This document shows, in pieces, positions 50,625 through 60,363 of a DNA stretch of 64,000 nucleotides. The translations under genes and the position numbers were made by a program. The notes beneath the pieces were generated by a model. That model was given only the letters and a program-made list of their open reading frames with translations. It did not search any database and was not told the origin of the DNA. Position 1 is the stretch's first letter; each line of letters starts with the position of its first letter. The DNA comes from Bacillota bacterium (GTDB lineage Bacteria; Bacillota; UBA4882; UBA8346): positions 18,003 through 82,002 of the forward strand of contig JAEZJK010000007.1 in NCBI GenBank assembly GCA_023415835.1, in the 5' to 3' direction.

Positions 50625-51746
50625 ATGATTAGTCTGTTGATCGGCGGCGACTTGGTTCCCACCAAATCCAATCACGATTTATTCAATAACGGAAACGTTA
50701 CCGCCTTACTTGGCGATAAGTTGCTGGCGCTCTGGAACGCGGCCGACATCCGTGTTTTCAATCTGGAAACGCCCCTCGCTGATCGTGAAACGCCGATCCG
50801 GAAATGCGGTCCCAATCTGATTGCGCCAACCAGCACAATCAAAGGGATTAAGTCGCTAAATCCAACCCTGCTTACATTGGCTAATAATCACATTCTTGAT
50901 CAAGCTGAACAGGGACTAGTCTCCACCCGCGAGGCGCTAAACAACGAACATATTCCATATATCGGGGTTGGCGACAATTTGGCCGCTGCTTCGCAGCCGT
51001 ATCTAATCGAAAAAGACGGTGTTAAAATAGGGTTTTATGCTTGCGCCGAACACGAAAGCTCAATCGCCGGAGATACTACGTCCGGCGCTAATCCATTTGA
51101 CCCTCTGGTAAGTCTGGAGCATATATCCCACCTCAAGCAAGAATGCGATTATGTGATAGTTTTACATCATGGCGGTAAAGAACACTACCGGTATCCGTCT
51201 CCGGCTTTACAAAAGATATGCGAAAGGATGGTTGAAGCAGGCGGAGATTTTATAGTTTGTCAGCATACTCATTGTATCGGGGCCATGGAGCAGTACCAAG
51301 GGAAGACCATCGTTTACGGCCAGGGCAACTTTTTATTTGATGGCCAAGATAATGAATATTGGCAAACAAGTTTATTAATAAAAATAGTAATCGGACCAGA
51401 AATTAACGTGGACTATATTCCCATTATCAAACACGGGCATATTATCCGTTTAGCCGATAGTATCCGAGGCAAAGAAATTTGCCAAGACTTTTTAAAAAGA
51501 TCCGCGGAAATTCGGGACACTGGTTTCGTAGCGCAAAAATACCAAGAATTGGCGGAACAGAATATTAAGCGGTATCTTTCAGAATTACACGGCAATAATT
51601 TAATATTAAAAGTATTAAATAAGTTATCGAATTATAAACTAATTGACTTGCTTTATCCTAAAAAATCTTTGTTAAGAATCCAAAACTATATTGAATGCGA
51701 GGCGCATCGAGAATTATTGCTAAAAGGTTTGTCAAAGCGAAGTTAG
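50625..51746 (+). CDS. CapA family phosphatase-like protein
   Basis: 373 residues with CapA/PgsA-like motifs: LIGGDLVPT, FNLETPLADR, LTLANNHILDQAEQGL, and VLHHGGKE...QHTHCIG with metal-binding His. Involved in capsule or poly-glutamate-type surface polymers. GGAG before ATG. Confidence 0.83.
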   Translation: MISLLIGGDLVPTKSNHDLFNNGNVTALLGDKLLALWNAADIRVFNLETPLADRETPIRKCGPNLIAPTSTIKGIKSLNPTLLTLANNHILDQAEQGLVSTREALNNEHIPYIGVGDNLAAASQPYLIEKDGVKIGFYACAEHESSIAGDTTSGANPFDPLVSLEHISHLKQECDYVIVLHHGGKEHYRYPSPALQKICERMVEAGGDFIVCQHTHCIGAMEQYQGKTIVYGQGNFLFDGQDNEYWQTSLLIKIVIGPEINVDYIPIIKHGHIIRLADSIRGKEICQDFLKRSAEIRDTGFVAQKYQELAEQNIKRYLSELHGNNLILKVLNKLSNYKLIDLLYPKKSLLRIQNYIECEAHRELLLKGLSKRS

Positions 51747-51788
51747 TACGCGGATGTTTCCAATGAAAAATTGGTGAAGGAAGCGCCA

Positions 51789-53288
51789 GTGGCGGAATTT
51801 GATGATTTTAATAATAAAATAATTAGCGCGGCCAAATGGTCGGCCATCATCCAAGTGATTACCAAACTAACCGCTCCGGTCACCAATATGATTTTGGCGA
51901 GAATTCTCGCTCCGGAGGCTTTTGGGGTAATCGCCGCCGTGACTATGGTTGTTAGCTTTGCGGACCTGTTTACTGATTCCGGGTTTCAGAAATATCTGGT
52001 ACAGCGCGAATTCAGCAATGAAGCAGATAAGTACCGCAATGCCAATGTGGCTTTTTGGACAAATTTCACGCTTTCACTTTTGTTGTGGGGTATCATCATT
52101 TTATTCCGGGATCAACTGGCGACATTAGTTGGCAATCCGGGGCTAGGGAATGTTCTGGCGCTGGCCTGCGTTCAATTGCCGTTAACATCATTCTCCAGCA
52201 TCCAAATGGCTTTATACCGTCGCGAATTTGACTTTAAAACCCTCTTTAGCGCGCAAACGGTTGCGGTTTGCATCCCATTCGCGATAACAATACCGCTGGC
52301 CCTGATGGGGCTGAGCTATTGGGCGTTAATCATTGGAACAAACGTGAGCCAGTTTTCAAACGCTTTGATCTTAACCGTCAAATCGAAATGGAAACCCCGT
52401 TTTTTTTATCGCGTCGCCCTCTTAAAAGGGATGTTGTCTTTCAGTATCTGGTCATTGATCGAAGCGGTATCCATCTGGCTCACTACCTGGGTGGACGCTT
52501 TTATTATCGGCAGCGTTTTAAATCAGTATTATTTAGGGCTATACAAAACATCGACCATCATAGTGGACTCGTTAATGACCCTAATTACCGCCGCCATTAT
52601 TCCGATCCTCTTTTCAACTTTGTCGCGTCTCCAAAATGATAACCTTCGATTTAACGTCATGTTTTTGAAATTCCACCGCCTGGTTTCAATATTAGTACTT
52701 CCTTTAGGCATTGGCGCCTATTTATACAGCGATTTAGCAGCCAAGGTCCTTTTAGGCGCTCAATGGCATGAAGCTGGTGCCGTTATTGGAGTTTGGGCTC
52801 TGACCAGCTCTCTGATGATTATCTTTGGGCATTTTTTTAGCGAGGTATACCGGGCCAAGGGAAGGCCTAAGTTGTCTTTTTTAGCTCAAATACTGCATCT
52901 ACTTATCTTGATACCGACTTGCATCATCGCTTCAACCCATGGGTTCTGGACCTTAGTTTATGCCCGATCGTGGATCAGAATACAATTTATCTTAGTCCAT
53001 TTTCTAATACTGAAGCTGGCAATCGGGATGCCGGTATTGAAGATTATTCGTAACGTATTTTCAATAGCTGTTTCAGCCGCGCTGATGGGCATGTTTGGAT
53101 ATTGCATTAAACAGGTCAATGATGGTATAATTTGGAATGTCATTTCAATTATTTTATGCACTCTATTCTACCTTGGAATATTGTCCTTTTTCCCGAACAT
53201 AAGGAAAGAGACGCTTGGTTTCGCACGCAAAGTCCTCTCTAAAAACGGTAAAACGGATCAAGGAACGAAGATTGTCAAACCAATTTAA
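51789..53288 (+). CDS. Wzx-type polysaccharide flippase
   Basis: About 499 residues from a GTG (AAGGAAG before; the frame is open to 51771). A 12-14 helix MOP-superfamily exporter with the start SAAKWSAIIQVITKLTAPVT and the MILARILAPEAFGVIAAVTM segment. It flips the lipid-linked repeat unit across the membrane. Confidence 0.87.
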   Translation: MAEFDDFNNKIISAAKWSAIIQVITKLTAPVTNMILARILAPEAFGVIAAVTMVVSFADLFTDSGFQKYLVQREFSNEADKYRNANVAFWTNFTLSLLLWGIIILFRDQLATLVGNPGLGNVLALACVQLPLTSFSSIQMALYRREFDFKTLFSAQTVAVCIPFAITIPLALMGLSYWALIIGTNVSQFSNALILTVKSKWKPRFFYRVALLKGMLSFSIWSLIEAVSIWLTTWVDAFIIGSVLNQYYLGLYKTSTIIVDSLMTLITAAIIPILFSTLSRLQNDNLRFNVMFLKFHRLVSILVLPLGIGAYLYSDLAAKVLLGAQWHEAGAVIGVWALTSSLMIIFGHFFSEVYRAKGRPKLSFLAQILHLLILIPTCIIASTHGFWTLVYARSWIRIQFILVHFLILKLAIGMPVLKIIRNVFSIAVSAALMGMFGYCIKQVNDGIIWNVISIILCTLFYLGILSFFPNIRKETLGFARKVLSKNGKTDQGTKIVKPI

Positions 53289-53302
53289 TAGGGAATTTGA
53301 GT

Positions 53303-55390
53303 ATGATTATGGCGAAAATAAAGCAGAATCGAAGAAATTTGGTGTGTTTAATCAGTATCTGTCTGGGATTGATGGTGGTAAATTTCCCCTCCCAACGGCG
53401 CTTTTCAGTTCTAAACGCGGCAAGTTCGGCCATGACAGTAAGCAAGATTGGGTTATCGACCTCAACCGCTGATGGTGTCGCTAACTTTACTAAATTATGC
53501 TCCGCCCTCGAAAACGGTCAGAAAATTATAGTTGATGATTTTTATCCGATTACAGTTACCGCTCCCTATACACTGACTAAAGACATTAAACTTTACGGTT
53601 TGAATAACAATTGCGGATTCAATTTTAACGTATCCTCCGATTATGTTTTTGAAGTAGCCGGAGAGATGAATATTGATCTTCAAAAGCTGAAGTTTACCGG
53701 AAAATCAAATATTATCTTCAATAATGAAGCGATGACCAATTACATCAAAACAATTAATGTTTCCGGTTGTGTTTTTGAAGGTTCCATAGTTTTATTCTCA
53801 TTAAACATCGCTGACGCGGACTATGATCGATTCCACGGAATTGGCGAAATGACCTTCAAAGAAAACAAATTAAACAACATCACGCCCATTAATAAGAAAG
53901 CCATTGACGGGTTTATTTATTTACAAAATTTACCCTTCAAAAAAATCGAACTAGCTGATAATACCGTGTGCAACTTTGTCAATTGCATCCTTTATAACGG
54001 CACCACCAACACTTACCAAGATCCGGTCAGACTGGTTGACAACCGCCTCTTAATTACGGCGCATGATAATAAAGTAATCAATGATCCGGATTGGTTTAGC
54101 GATTATCCCAGCGCTATTTATCACGCGTTTATTCTGGCCGAATGCTCCACCTTAAAATATTACAATAACCACGTTGAAGGATTAAAGGGACTGCGACAGG
54201 CTACCTATGATGTTTATGCCAGTTGCCGTCGGGTTTACTACAAAAATAATTATTGGAAAAACAACGTCCAATTGTCCGAATATTCCTGGGATGAACCCAT
54301 GAATCACAGCACCTTGATGAAATCTAAAGAAAATCCCAGTCCAAAAGGGATCGTAGGATTCAGGGTATATAAAAACAATAAATTCATTCTTGAGGAAAGT
54401 TATGTTACCAGTCTGGGTTATGATAAAAAATGGGCCGTAGTAGGACTAATTGAATCCGTCTCCGGAAATCTGCTAGACTTTGAAATTACGGGAAACTATA
54501 TTGAAGCGCCAGTTTTAACCTTACAAAAACCGACCCACACTGCCGCGCGTTTCGTTTTTAATAATAATACAATCAAAGCCAAAGGCATCAGTGGTTGGTT
54601 TTTGAACCAGGGTACCGGAATTGACGCTCCGAATGTTGAAATTTGCGGAAACCGGCTGGAATGTGAAGCAAGCATAACCGATCTCAGGGAATATCAATAT
54701 AATGACAAAACACCCTTTGAACAATTACGTTTGTTTAATATGTATACGCCGGGAACATTGCTGGATAAGGTTAAAATTAATAATAACTATATCAATGCCG
54801 ATCTTTATAAAAACTTCATTAATGGCGCCCAAGTGAACTGCTTGGAGATGCTAAACAACCGGATTATCAATCTTAATAAAAATACAATCCCCTGTGAGGA
54901 ATTATTAAGATTTACTTCGGTTAATCAGCGGGTCAATATTGACTCGCTCCAGTTAACGGCCCCAACTTTTACGGACTTTAACTTAATAAAGATTAAACCG
55001 GTCAATGGCCGCATTAGGGCAAAAATAGCGGCCTCCAGTTATTCATCGCTGTTTAAAATTATGATTAATGATTATGTCAGGGGGGAAAGCTTAAAAAAAT
55101 ATTCAATCGCTATTGAGGTTGCGGTATCCGTTGCCGAGCGACAATACAAGGGAATATATAATCTGCGAGTTGAAAACGGGAAGCTATCTTACGGAAAAGC
55201 AAAGGGTAAAATTACTGTCACGACATTGGCGGCAAATAGCCCGCCCCGGCTTATTAATCCGGATGGCGGAGACTTGCCTGCTGCGCTCAAGGTACGTCAA
55301 TTAAGTGGAATCTATGAAATTTCCCTGGACTCGCTTGAGCCAATAAGTAATCCTATTGTTGATATCGCCATTACCATGAAGGAGATTTAA
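53303..55390 (+). CDS. Secreted right-handed beta-helix protein
   Basis: About 695 residues. N-terminal signal/membrane segment (RNLVCLISICLGLMVVNF), then STADGVANFTKLCSALENG, the opening of pectate-lyase-3-like folds, and repeated beta-helix turns (e.g. NNHVEGLKGLRQATYD, NNTIKAKGISGWFLN). A final beta domain follows from about 540. It may bind or cut the polysaccharide made by the locus. Last gene of the operon. Confidence 0.72.
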   Translation: MIMAKIKQNRRNLVCLISICLGLMVVNFPSQRRFSVLNAASSAMTVSKIGLSTSTADGVANFTKLCSALENGQKIIVDDFYPITVTAPYTLTKDIKLYGLNNNCGFNFNVSSDYVFEVAGEMNIDLQKLKFTGKSNIIFNNEAMTNYIKTINVSGCVFEGSIVLFSLNIADADYDRFHGIGEMTFKENKLNNITPINKKAIDGFIYLQNLPFKKIELADNTVCNFVNCILYNGTTNTYQDPVRLVDNRLLITAHDNKVINDPDWFSDYPSAIYHAFILAECSTLKYYNNHVEGLKGLRQATYDVYASCRRVYYKNNYWKNNVQLSEYSWDEPMNHSTLMKSKENPSPKGIVGFRVYKNNKFILEESYVTSLGYDKKWAVVGLIESVSGNLLDFEITGNYIEAPVLTLQKPTHTAARFVFNNNTIKAKGISGWFLNQGTGIDAPNVEICGNRLECEASITDLREYQYNDKTPFEQLRLFNMYTPGTLLDKVKINNNYINADLYKNFINGAQVNCLEMLNNRIINLNKNTIPCEELLRFTSVNQRVNIDSLQLTAPTFTDFNLIKIKPVNGRIRAKIAASSYSSLFKIMINDYVRGESLKKYSIAIEVAVSVAERQYKGIYNLRVENGKLSYGKAKGKITVTTLAANSPPRLINPDGGDLPAALKVRQLSGIYEISLDSLEPISNPIVDIAITMKEI

Positions 55391-55400
55391 TTATAACGGA

Positions 55401-56645
55401 TTATTTGATTTTGTTGGGATTGTACCCGCTTTCCACGCACGATTCCTCAGCGGCGGCAGCCAGGCAGACCACAATTACGCAAAATACCAATGCGACCGCC
55501 AGACTAATGGGAATGCTCAATTCCAGCCTGGGGAAATACGGTTCATCGGGAGGCAGCGCTTTATCCATCCAAGTAATTTCAAGATCGGTCAGTCCTTCGC
55601 TAACCTGTAAATCGGTTAGTTTTTCAATCAAGCCTGTCTCCATTTTGTTTAAAGAGTCAAGCTTCTTCTCTTCCATACTTATTACCCGGGTATCCGCCGT
55701 CATTGGTCTAGCGCCGGTTAGTTTCTCCGAAAGCGCTCTCATTTCCAAAACCCGTAAATAGGAAAATGTCATCTTGTCCCAAGTGTAGTTTTTCAACGGG
55801 ATTTGATTGATAACATTCTTAAGCTGATTGACGGTCTTAACTTTTTCGCGCCAGATTTGGGACTGGAGTTTCTTAATATTTAACGCGTTATTTTGATTGT
55901 TTTGGGTCAAACCGGCCCACGCAGTCAATGGAGGGTCGATCGCCTTCCGGTAATTCTTGATTAAAACTGTATTTTCATCAAATAAGTTCGCGACCCGGTT
56001 CCAATCTTGCGCCGGAATTTTCCGTTGCTCAGCCTTAAATTCCGTTTCGCATAAGGAGAGTTTCTTCATAACATCGGCCAAAGCTGGTTGAATCACGGCG
56101 CGACCGGGAGCGGAACCGCGGCCATAGGCCAACTCCTGCTTCGCGATGCGAATTTCCTCGATTTTTTCAGCAATGTATTTAGTGGTCCGTTCAATCTCCA
56201 ACTTTCGATCGGCTCGGTTCTCTTCCATCAATAACTCAATCAGAACATTGATCAATTCAGCGGCGCTTTGCGCTGAACCAGTCATTGCCTGCACTTGGAT
56301 GACCGTGCTGGAAGGCAATTGTTTGACCTGAAGCTTCTTGTGATAATCCTTAAATATCTTTGAGTAGGGCCTGGAATCTAAACCTAAACGTTCCATCGCC
56401 TTACTGAACAAGGTGACGCTTTTCAATCTTTCCAATTCATTGCGAACCATAACCGCGGAAAGAATTTGATAGCGATCCAGCATTGGAATATCTTGGGTCT
56501 GACGTTCAACTAATATTCTAGCGGTGGATTGATATTGAGGCGGCAACGCGCTTAACCCAAAGAACCCTCCAACCGATACAATGATGAATAAAATTATCAA
56601 TAAAGGCATTAACCTTTTTGTGACACGATAAATTGATACTTCCAT
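55401..56645 (-). CDS. Wzz-like polysaccharide chain-length protein
   Basis: 414 residues from the ATG at 56645 (GGAGGG before). An N-terminal membrane helix (MPLLIILFIIVSVGGFFGL), the Wzz domain with QYQSTARILVER, a long periplasmic coiled region, and a C-terminal helix (ISLAVALVFCVIVVCLA). No tyrosine kinase domain. Convergent with the beta-helix gene. It sets polymer length. Confidence 0.84.
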   Translation of the reverse strand: MEVSIYRVTKRLMPLLIILFIIVSVGGFFGLSALPPQYQSTARILVERQTQDIPMLDRYQILSAVMVRNELERLKSVTLFSKAMERLGLDSRPYSKIFKDYHKKLQVKQLPSSTVIQVQAMTGSAQSAAELINVLIELLMEENRADRKLEIERTTKYIAEKIEEIRIAKQELAYGRGSAPGRAVIQPALADVMKKLSLCETEFKAEQRKIPAQDWNRVANLFDENTVLIKNYRKAIDPPLTAWAGLTQNNQNNALNIKKLQSQIWREKVKTVNQLKNVINQIPLKNYTWDKMTFSYLRVLEMRALSEKLTGARPMTADTRVISMEEKKLDSLNKMETGLIEKLTDLQVSEGLTDLEITWMDKALPPDEPYFPRLELSIPISLAVALVFCVIVVCLAAAAEESCVESGYNPNKIK

Positions 56646-56660
56646 CCTGCCCTCCAACAA

Positions 56661-56859
56661 TTTAAGAGAAACCGCGCCGCGGCGATACTACGGTTATTAT
56701 TTATTTCGGTTTTTTTAGACAACTCTTTAGTTTAATCTTTTTAAAATAGGGATAAACTGAAGGTTCAGGCATGAGGTATAAGGCGCGAGGCATGAGTAGC
56801 GAGGGTTAAGCTTTATGGTCTAGTACGACCAAGATGTTTGCTAGCGCTTCGTACCTAAC
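56661..56859. other. Intergenic region
   Basis: About 200 bases with no gene. It contains an imperfect repeat of GAGGCATGAG- and AGGCATGAGG-type words near 56,770-56,800 and AT-rich flanks; nothing further is seen. Confidence 0.4.
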
Positions 56860-57453
56860 CTAAAGTTCAACCCAATTTTTAAGCAATTTTCGGATCGCCC
56901 GCGCCCGGTGGCTGAAATCGTTCTTTTGCTCCGGCACTAGTTCCGCCATGGTTTGTCCCAATTCCGGAAGGTAAAACACCGGATCATAGCCAAACCCATT
57001 AACTCCCCTAGGCTCGTCAATAATTTTCCCAGCCACCCCCCCGTCGGCCTCTTTCAAACTGCCGTTCCTTGGATCATAAAGGGCCACTGCGCAGCGAAAC
57101 CGGGCGGTCCTAAGCTCGGGCGGCGTCCCTTTCAATCTCTCCAACAAAAACCGGTACCGTTCCCGGTCACCCCATCCCGGTTTCCCGTAGCGGGCGGAGT
57201 AGATGCCTGGCTCACCATTTAGAGCATCCACTTCCAACCCGGAATCATCCGCCAAAGTTAATTCTCCGGTAAAATCACCGATGGTCCGCGCTTTGATAAG
57301 TGCATTTTCAGCAAAAGTCCGTCCGGTCTCTTCCACTTCCGGGGCATCCGAAAAACTATCCAAACCAATGATCGTCAATGGCAAACCAGCCAGCAATTCC
57401 CTTAACTCCGCGAGCTTCCCCTTATTCGTCGACGCCAGGACGAGTTTTGGCAA
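56860..57453 (-). CDS. rdgB: XTP/dITP pyrophosphatase (HAM1)
   Basis: 197 residues. LVLASTNKGKLAELRELL at the start, ENALIKAR, TLADDSGLEVDALNG, RYGKPG and FGYDPVFYLPELGQTMAEL are RdgB signatures. It removes non-canonical purine nucleotides. Overlaps rph by 32 bases, the usual coupling. Confidence 0.94.
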   Translation of the reverse strand: MPKLVLASTNKGKLAELRELLAGLPLTIIGLDSFSDAPEVEETGRTFAENALIKARTIGDFTGELTLADDSGLEVDALNGEPGIYSARYGKPGWGDRERYRFLLERLKGTPPELRTARFRCAVALYDPRNGSLKEADGGVAGKIIDEPRGVNGFGYDPVFYLPELGQTMAELVPEQKNDFSHRARAIRKLLKNWVEL

Positions 57454-58195
57454 TATTGACCCCTCCGATCCGGTTGACTAAAGCCTCGCCCAATGTCTCG
57501 CGCTGGATTTGAATCAATTCCAAAATACCTTTCTTGGCCAGGTTCATCAAACCATTCATTTCATCCCAGGAAAACGGGTTCCCCTCGGCAGTCCCTTGGA
57601 CCTCAACCAGTTTTTCACTGCCGGTCATTACCAAATTCATATCCACTGAAACTCGGGAATCCTCAGCATAACAAAGGTCCAAAATTTGAGTCCCATCATA
57701 AATGCCAACGCTGGTCGCAGCTAAAAAGTCATATAAGGGCAGCTTTTTATCGGCGGGAATAACTTTATTCAAAGCGTCGACTAATGCCACAAAGCTTCCA
57801 GTGATGGCGGCGGTTCTTGTCCCTCCGTCAGCCTGGATTACATCGCAATCGATCCAGATCGTCTTCTCGCCGAGGGCTGCCAAGTTGACTATCCCCCGGA
57901 GCGCCCGGCCGACCAAACGTTGAATTTCTTGGGTCCGTCCGGCAACTTTGCCTTTTGACGATTCCCTAACATTCCGTTGGGGAGTGGCCCTGGGAATCAT
58001 GGCATACTCGGCGCTAATCCATCCCACTCCCTGGCCTTTCAACCAAATCGGCACTTTATCTTCAATGGTGGCCGTACAAATAACTTTAGTATTGCCAACC
58101 TCGATTAATACTGACCCTTCAGCATGGATGATGTAATTTCGGTGGATTTTTACTCCCCTTAATTGGTCTGTCTGACGCCCGTCAACACGTTGCAT
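57422..58195 (-). CDS. rph: Ribonuclease PH
   Basis: 257 residues with GSVLIEVGNTKVICTATIED, AEYAMIPRAT, QRNVRES and GRTQEIQRLVGRALRG, then DVIQADGGTRTAAITGSF. A phosphorolytic 3' tRNA-processing exoribonuclease. First gene of the rph-rdgB pair. Confidence 0.95.
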   Translation of the reverse strand: MQRVDGRQTDQLRGVKIHRNYIIHAEGSVLIEVGNTKVICTATIEDKVPIWLKGQGVGWISAEYAMIPRATPQRNVRESSKGKVAGRTQEIQRLVGRALRGIVNLAALGEKTIWIDCDVIQADGGTRTAAITGSFVALVDALNKVIPADKKLPLYDFLAATSVGIYDGTQILDLCYAEDSRVSVDMNLVMTGSEKLVEVQGTAEGNPFSWDEMNGLMNLAKKGILELIQIQRETLGEALVNRIGGVNIAKTRPGVDE

Positions 58196-58236
58196 TTTGC
58201 TGCCTCCGTTTTCGCTTTTATGGATATTATATCTAT

Positions 58237-58322
58237 ATAGGATGAAATAAATATCCTAACCAAGATTTGCATTCCTAAAGCCGAATGCAAATAGGATCAA
58301 ATTCGTATTTATTTCATCCTAT
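58237..58322. repeat. Large hairpin 1 of a tandem set
   Basis: Perfect 17-bp terminal arms (ATAGGATGAAATAAATA and its complement at 58306-58322), nested 10-bp arms ATTTGCATTC/GAATGCAAAT and 6-bp ATCCTA/TAGGAT. A nearly fully paired 86-base unit. Confidence 0.8.
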
Positions 58323-58332
58323 TACAGCTGTA

Positions 58333-58415
58333 ATAAGTTGAATCAAATTCATTAATTGGTCATCATGACTGGCTTTAAAGACATGATGCGATATCAGAAA
58401 TTTAATTCAACTTAT
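58333..58415. repeat. Large hairpin 2 of a tandem set
   Basis: 11-bp arms ATAAGTTGAAT/ATTCAACTTAT with further imperfect pairing, and inner arms CATCATG/CATGATG. Different sequence from hairpins 1 and 3. Confidence 0.7.
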
Positions 58416-58419
58416 ATGT

Positions 58420-58511
58420 TTTGTTAAATTCAATAATTTAAGCTCGTTTTGAAAATAATCGCGAACGATTTTACGCGTTATTTTCAAAACGTAAGTTTTT
58501 AATTTAACAAA
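58420..58511. repeat. Large hairpin 3 of a tandem set
   Basis: 11-bp outer arms TTTGTTAAATT/AATTTAACAAA; perfect 14-bp inner arms CGTTTTGAAAATAA/TTATTTTCAAAACG and a CGCG pair. A 92-base unit. The three hairpins fill the rph-fumarase intergenic space. Confidence 0.8.
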
Positions 58512-58526
58512 GTAGACTTATTGATG

Positions 58527-59081
58527 CTAACAACGAAAATACTCTTTCCTTCCCGTCTGGTAAAGATCATTGCCCTTACAATCAATGGCGACAATTACCG
58601 GGAAATCTCTTACCACCATCCGGTAAATAGCTTCCGGCCCTAAATCGGGGTAGGCAACGACCTTAGCCTGGATAATCGAGTTGGCAATTAGAGCCCCGGC
58701 TCCGCCCAAAGCGGCCAAATAAACCGCCCCGTATTTTACCATAGCCTCAATCACTTCCTGAGAACGATGCCCTTTGCCGACCATCCCCTTTAACCCCAGT
58801 TTCAAAAGGGTTGGCGTATAAGAGTCCATTCGGGAACTGGTGGTTGGTCCGGCGGAGCCAATAACCCTTCCCGGCTGGGTTGGACAAGGGCCAACATAAT
58901 AAATAGTCTCCCCCCGTAATTCTACTGGTAAAGCTTCCCCTGCTTGCGCCGGGGCAAAAAGACGTTTATGCGCCGCGTCCCGTCCCGTCAATAACGGTCC
59001 GTTTAACAAAATAGAATCTCCCGCCCTAAGCCCAGTTAAATCTTCATCCTTTAACGGCAGTTGAATTAGTTTTTTAGGCAT
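58527..59081 (-). CDS. Fumarate hydratase class I, beta subunit
   Basis: 184 residues from the ATG at 59081. The C-terminal-type fumarase/tartrate dehydratase domain: LRAGDSILLNGPLLTGRDAA, YVGPCP, GRVIGSAGPTTSSRMD and GKGHRS. Partners with the alpha subunit upstream to convert fumarate and malate, or tartrate. AGAGGG before the start; upstream open frame is rejected. Confidence 0.9.
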   Translation of the reverse strand: MPKKLIQLPLKDEDLTGLRAGDSILLNGPLLTGRDAAHKRLFAPAQAGEALPVELRGETIYYVGPCPTQPGRVIGSAGPTTSSRMDSYTPTLLKLGLKGMVGKGHRSQEVIEAMVKYGAVYLAALGGAGALIANSIIQAKVVAYPDLGPEAIYRMVVRDFPVIVAIDCKGNDLYQTGRKEYFRC

Positions 59082-59198
59082 AACCCGACCCTCTTTTAAA
59101 CAGATTGTGAAATCTGAAGTTGAAAGTTTGAAACACCCGCAAGAGATATTTTTTCCCTTTACTCTTTTCTCTTTATCCTTCAAACTTCATGCTCTTGC

Positions 59199-60041
59199 CT
59201 ATATTTCCGCGCTTTGATGGCGGGTGACATGGCAAGAAATATTGACTGCCACGGGAAGGCCGGCGATATGAGTGGGATACGGAATGATATGAACCGCTAA
59301 TGCCGTATTGGTGCCGCCTAATCCTTGAGGGCCGATTCCCAAATTATTGATTCCCTTCAATAACTCTGCTTCAAAATCACTCCAAAACGGCTCCGGATTC
59401 TCAGTCCCCAACTCCCTCAATAAAGCTTTTTTGGACAACAGGGCCGCCATTTCCATGGTCCCACCCACTCCCACACCTACCACCAAGGGAGGGCAAGGAT
59501 TGGCTCCGGCCAAACTAACAGTGTCAATTATAAATTTTTTAACCCCTTCCCGGCCTTGTGCCGGGGTGAGCATCGCCAAGCGGCTTTGATTCTCGCTTCC
59601 GAAACCTTTAGGAGCGACCGTAATCCGAAGACGGTCCCCGGGAACAATTTGAGTGTGAACTACCGCCGGGCAATTATCTCCGGTATTGATACGTTTTATG
59701 GGATCATTGACCACCGACTGGCGTAGGTAGCCTTCCCGATAACCCCGCCGGACCCCTTCATTAATCGCTTCTAAAAAATCGCCGCCCCGGATGATTATCT
59801 CCTGACCATATTCGACAAAAACAACAGCCATTCCGGTGTCCTGGCAAATCGGCAGGCCTTCGGAACGGGCGATTTTAGCATTCTCGATAATCCCACGGAG
59901 GCAATCCCGCCCTACCGGCGATTCTTCGCTTTGGAAAGCCTTTTCCAAACTGCTCTTGATGTCGGCCCCAAGATTAATATTTGATTCCCGGCACAACCTG
60001 GCGACTGTTTCGATAATCTGACCAACAGCAATCTCCCGCAT
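59199..60041 (-). CDS. Fumarate hydratase class I, alpha subunit
   Basis: 280 residues. LPICQDTGMAVVFVEYGQ (Fe-S Cys), TGDNCPAVVHTQIV (second Cys) and GVGVGGTMEMAALLSKKALL, together with NPCPPLVVGV, form the [4Fe-4S] hydro-lyase. Operon with the beta subunit. Confidence 0.92.
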   Translation of the reverse strand: MREIAVGQIIETVARLCRESNINLGADIKSSLEKAFQSEESPVGRDCLRGIIENAKIARSEGLPICQDTGMAVVFVEYGQEIIIRGGDFLEAINEGVRRGYREGYLRQSVVNDPIKRINTGDNCPAVVHTQIVPGDRLRITVAPKGFGSENQSRLAMLTPAQGREGVKKFIIDTVSLAGANPCPPLVVGVGVGGTMEMAALLSKKALLRELGTENPEPFWSDFEAELLKGINNLGIGPQGLGGTNTALAVHIIPYPTHIAGLPVAVNISCHVTRHQSAEI

Positions 60042-60053
60042 GATAACCCCCGC

Positions 60054-60188
60054 CTATTTCAAACACATCGGTTTTCCGCCATGCTCGCGATGATATTTGA
60101 TACACTCGCAACAAACTCCAAATCGTGGACAAGATCTAGATGAACAGGTACATTGTTTCTTATTCAGTTCTAGGTTGGGACATGACAT
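60054..60188 (-). CDS. DUF6485-like Cys-rich protein
   Basis: 44 residues from the ATG at 60188 (GGGGTGAATTGG before). Ten Cys/His in CPNLELNKKQCTCSSRSCPR, FGVCCECIKYH and PMCLK, the layout of DUF6485. Function unknown; likely metal-binding. Directly upstream of fumarase alpha in the same direction. Confidence 0.7.
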   Translation of the reverse strand: MSCPNLELNKKQCTCSSRSCPRFGVCCECIKYHREHGGKPMCLK

Positions 60189-60363
60189 CCAATTCACCCC
60201 TTCATCCAAATTGAATTTGGAGATTAGTTTTCCCATTTCCATTCCATTATTCGTTAATATTCCAACAGTTCCCTTCTTAAACCCGGCATTATTTAAAATT
60301 TAACCGTTCTTTGATAATTCAATTAATTAGCTAAAGGCTTAGTTAGAATGCTGCTTTGATTTA

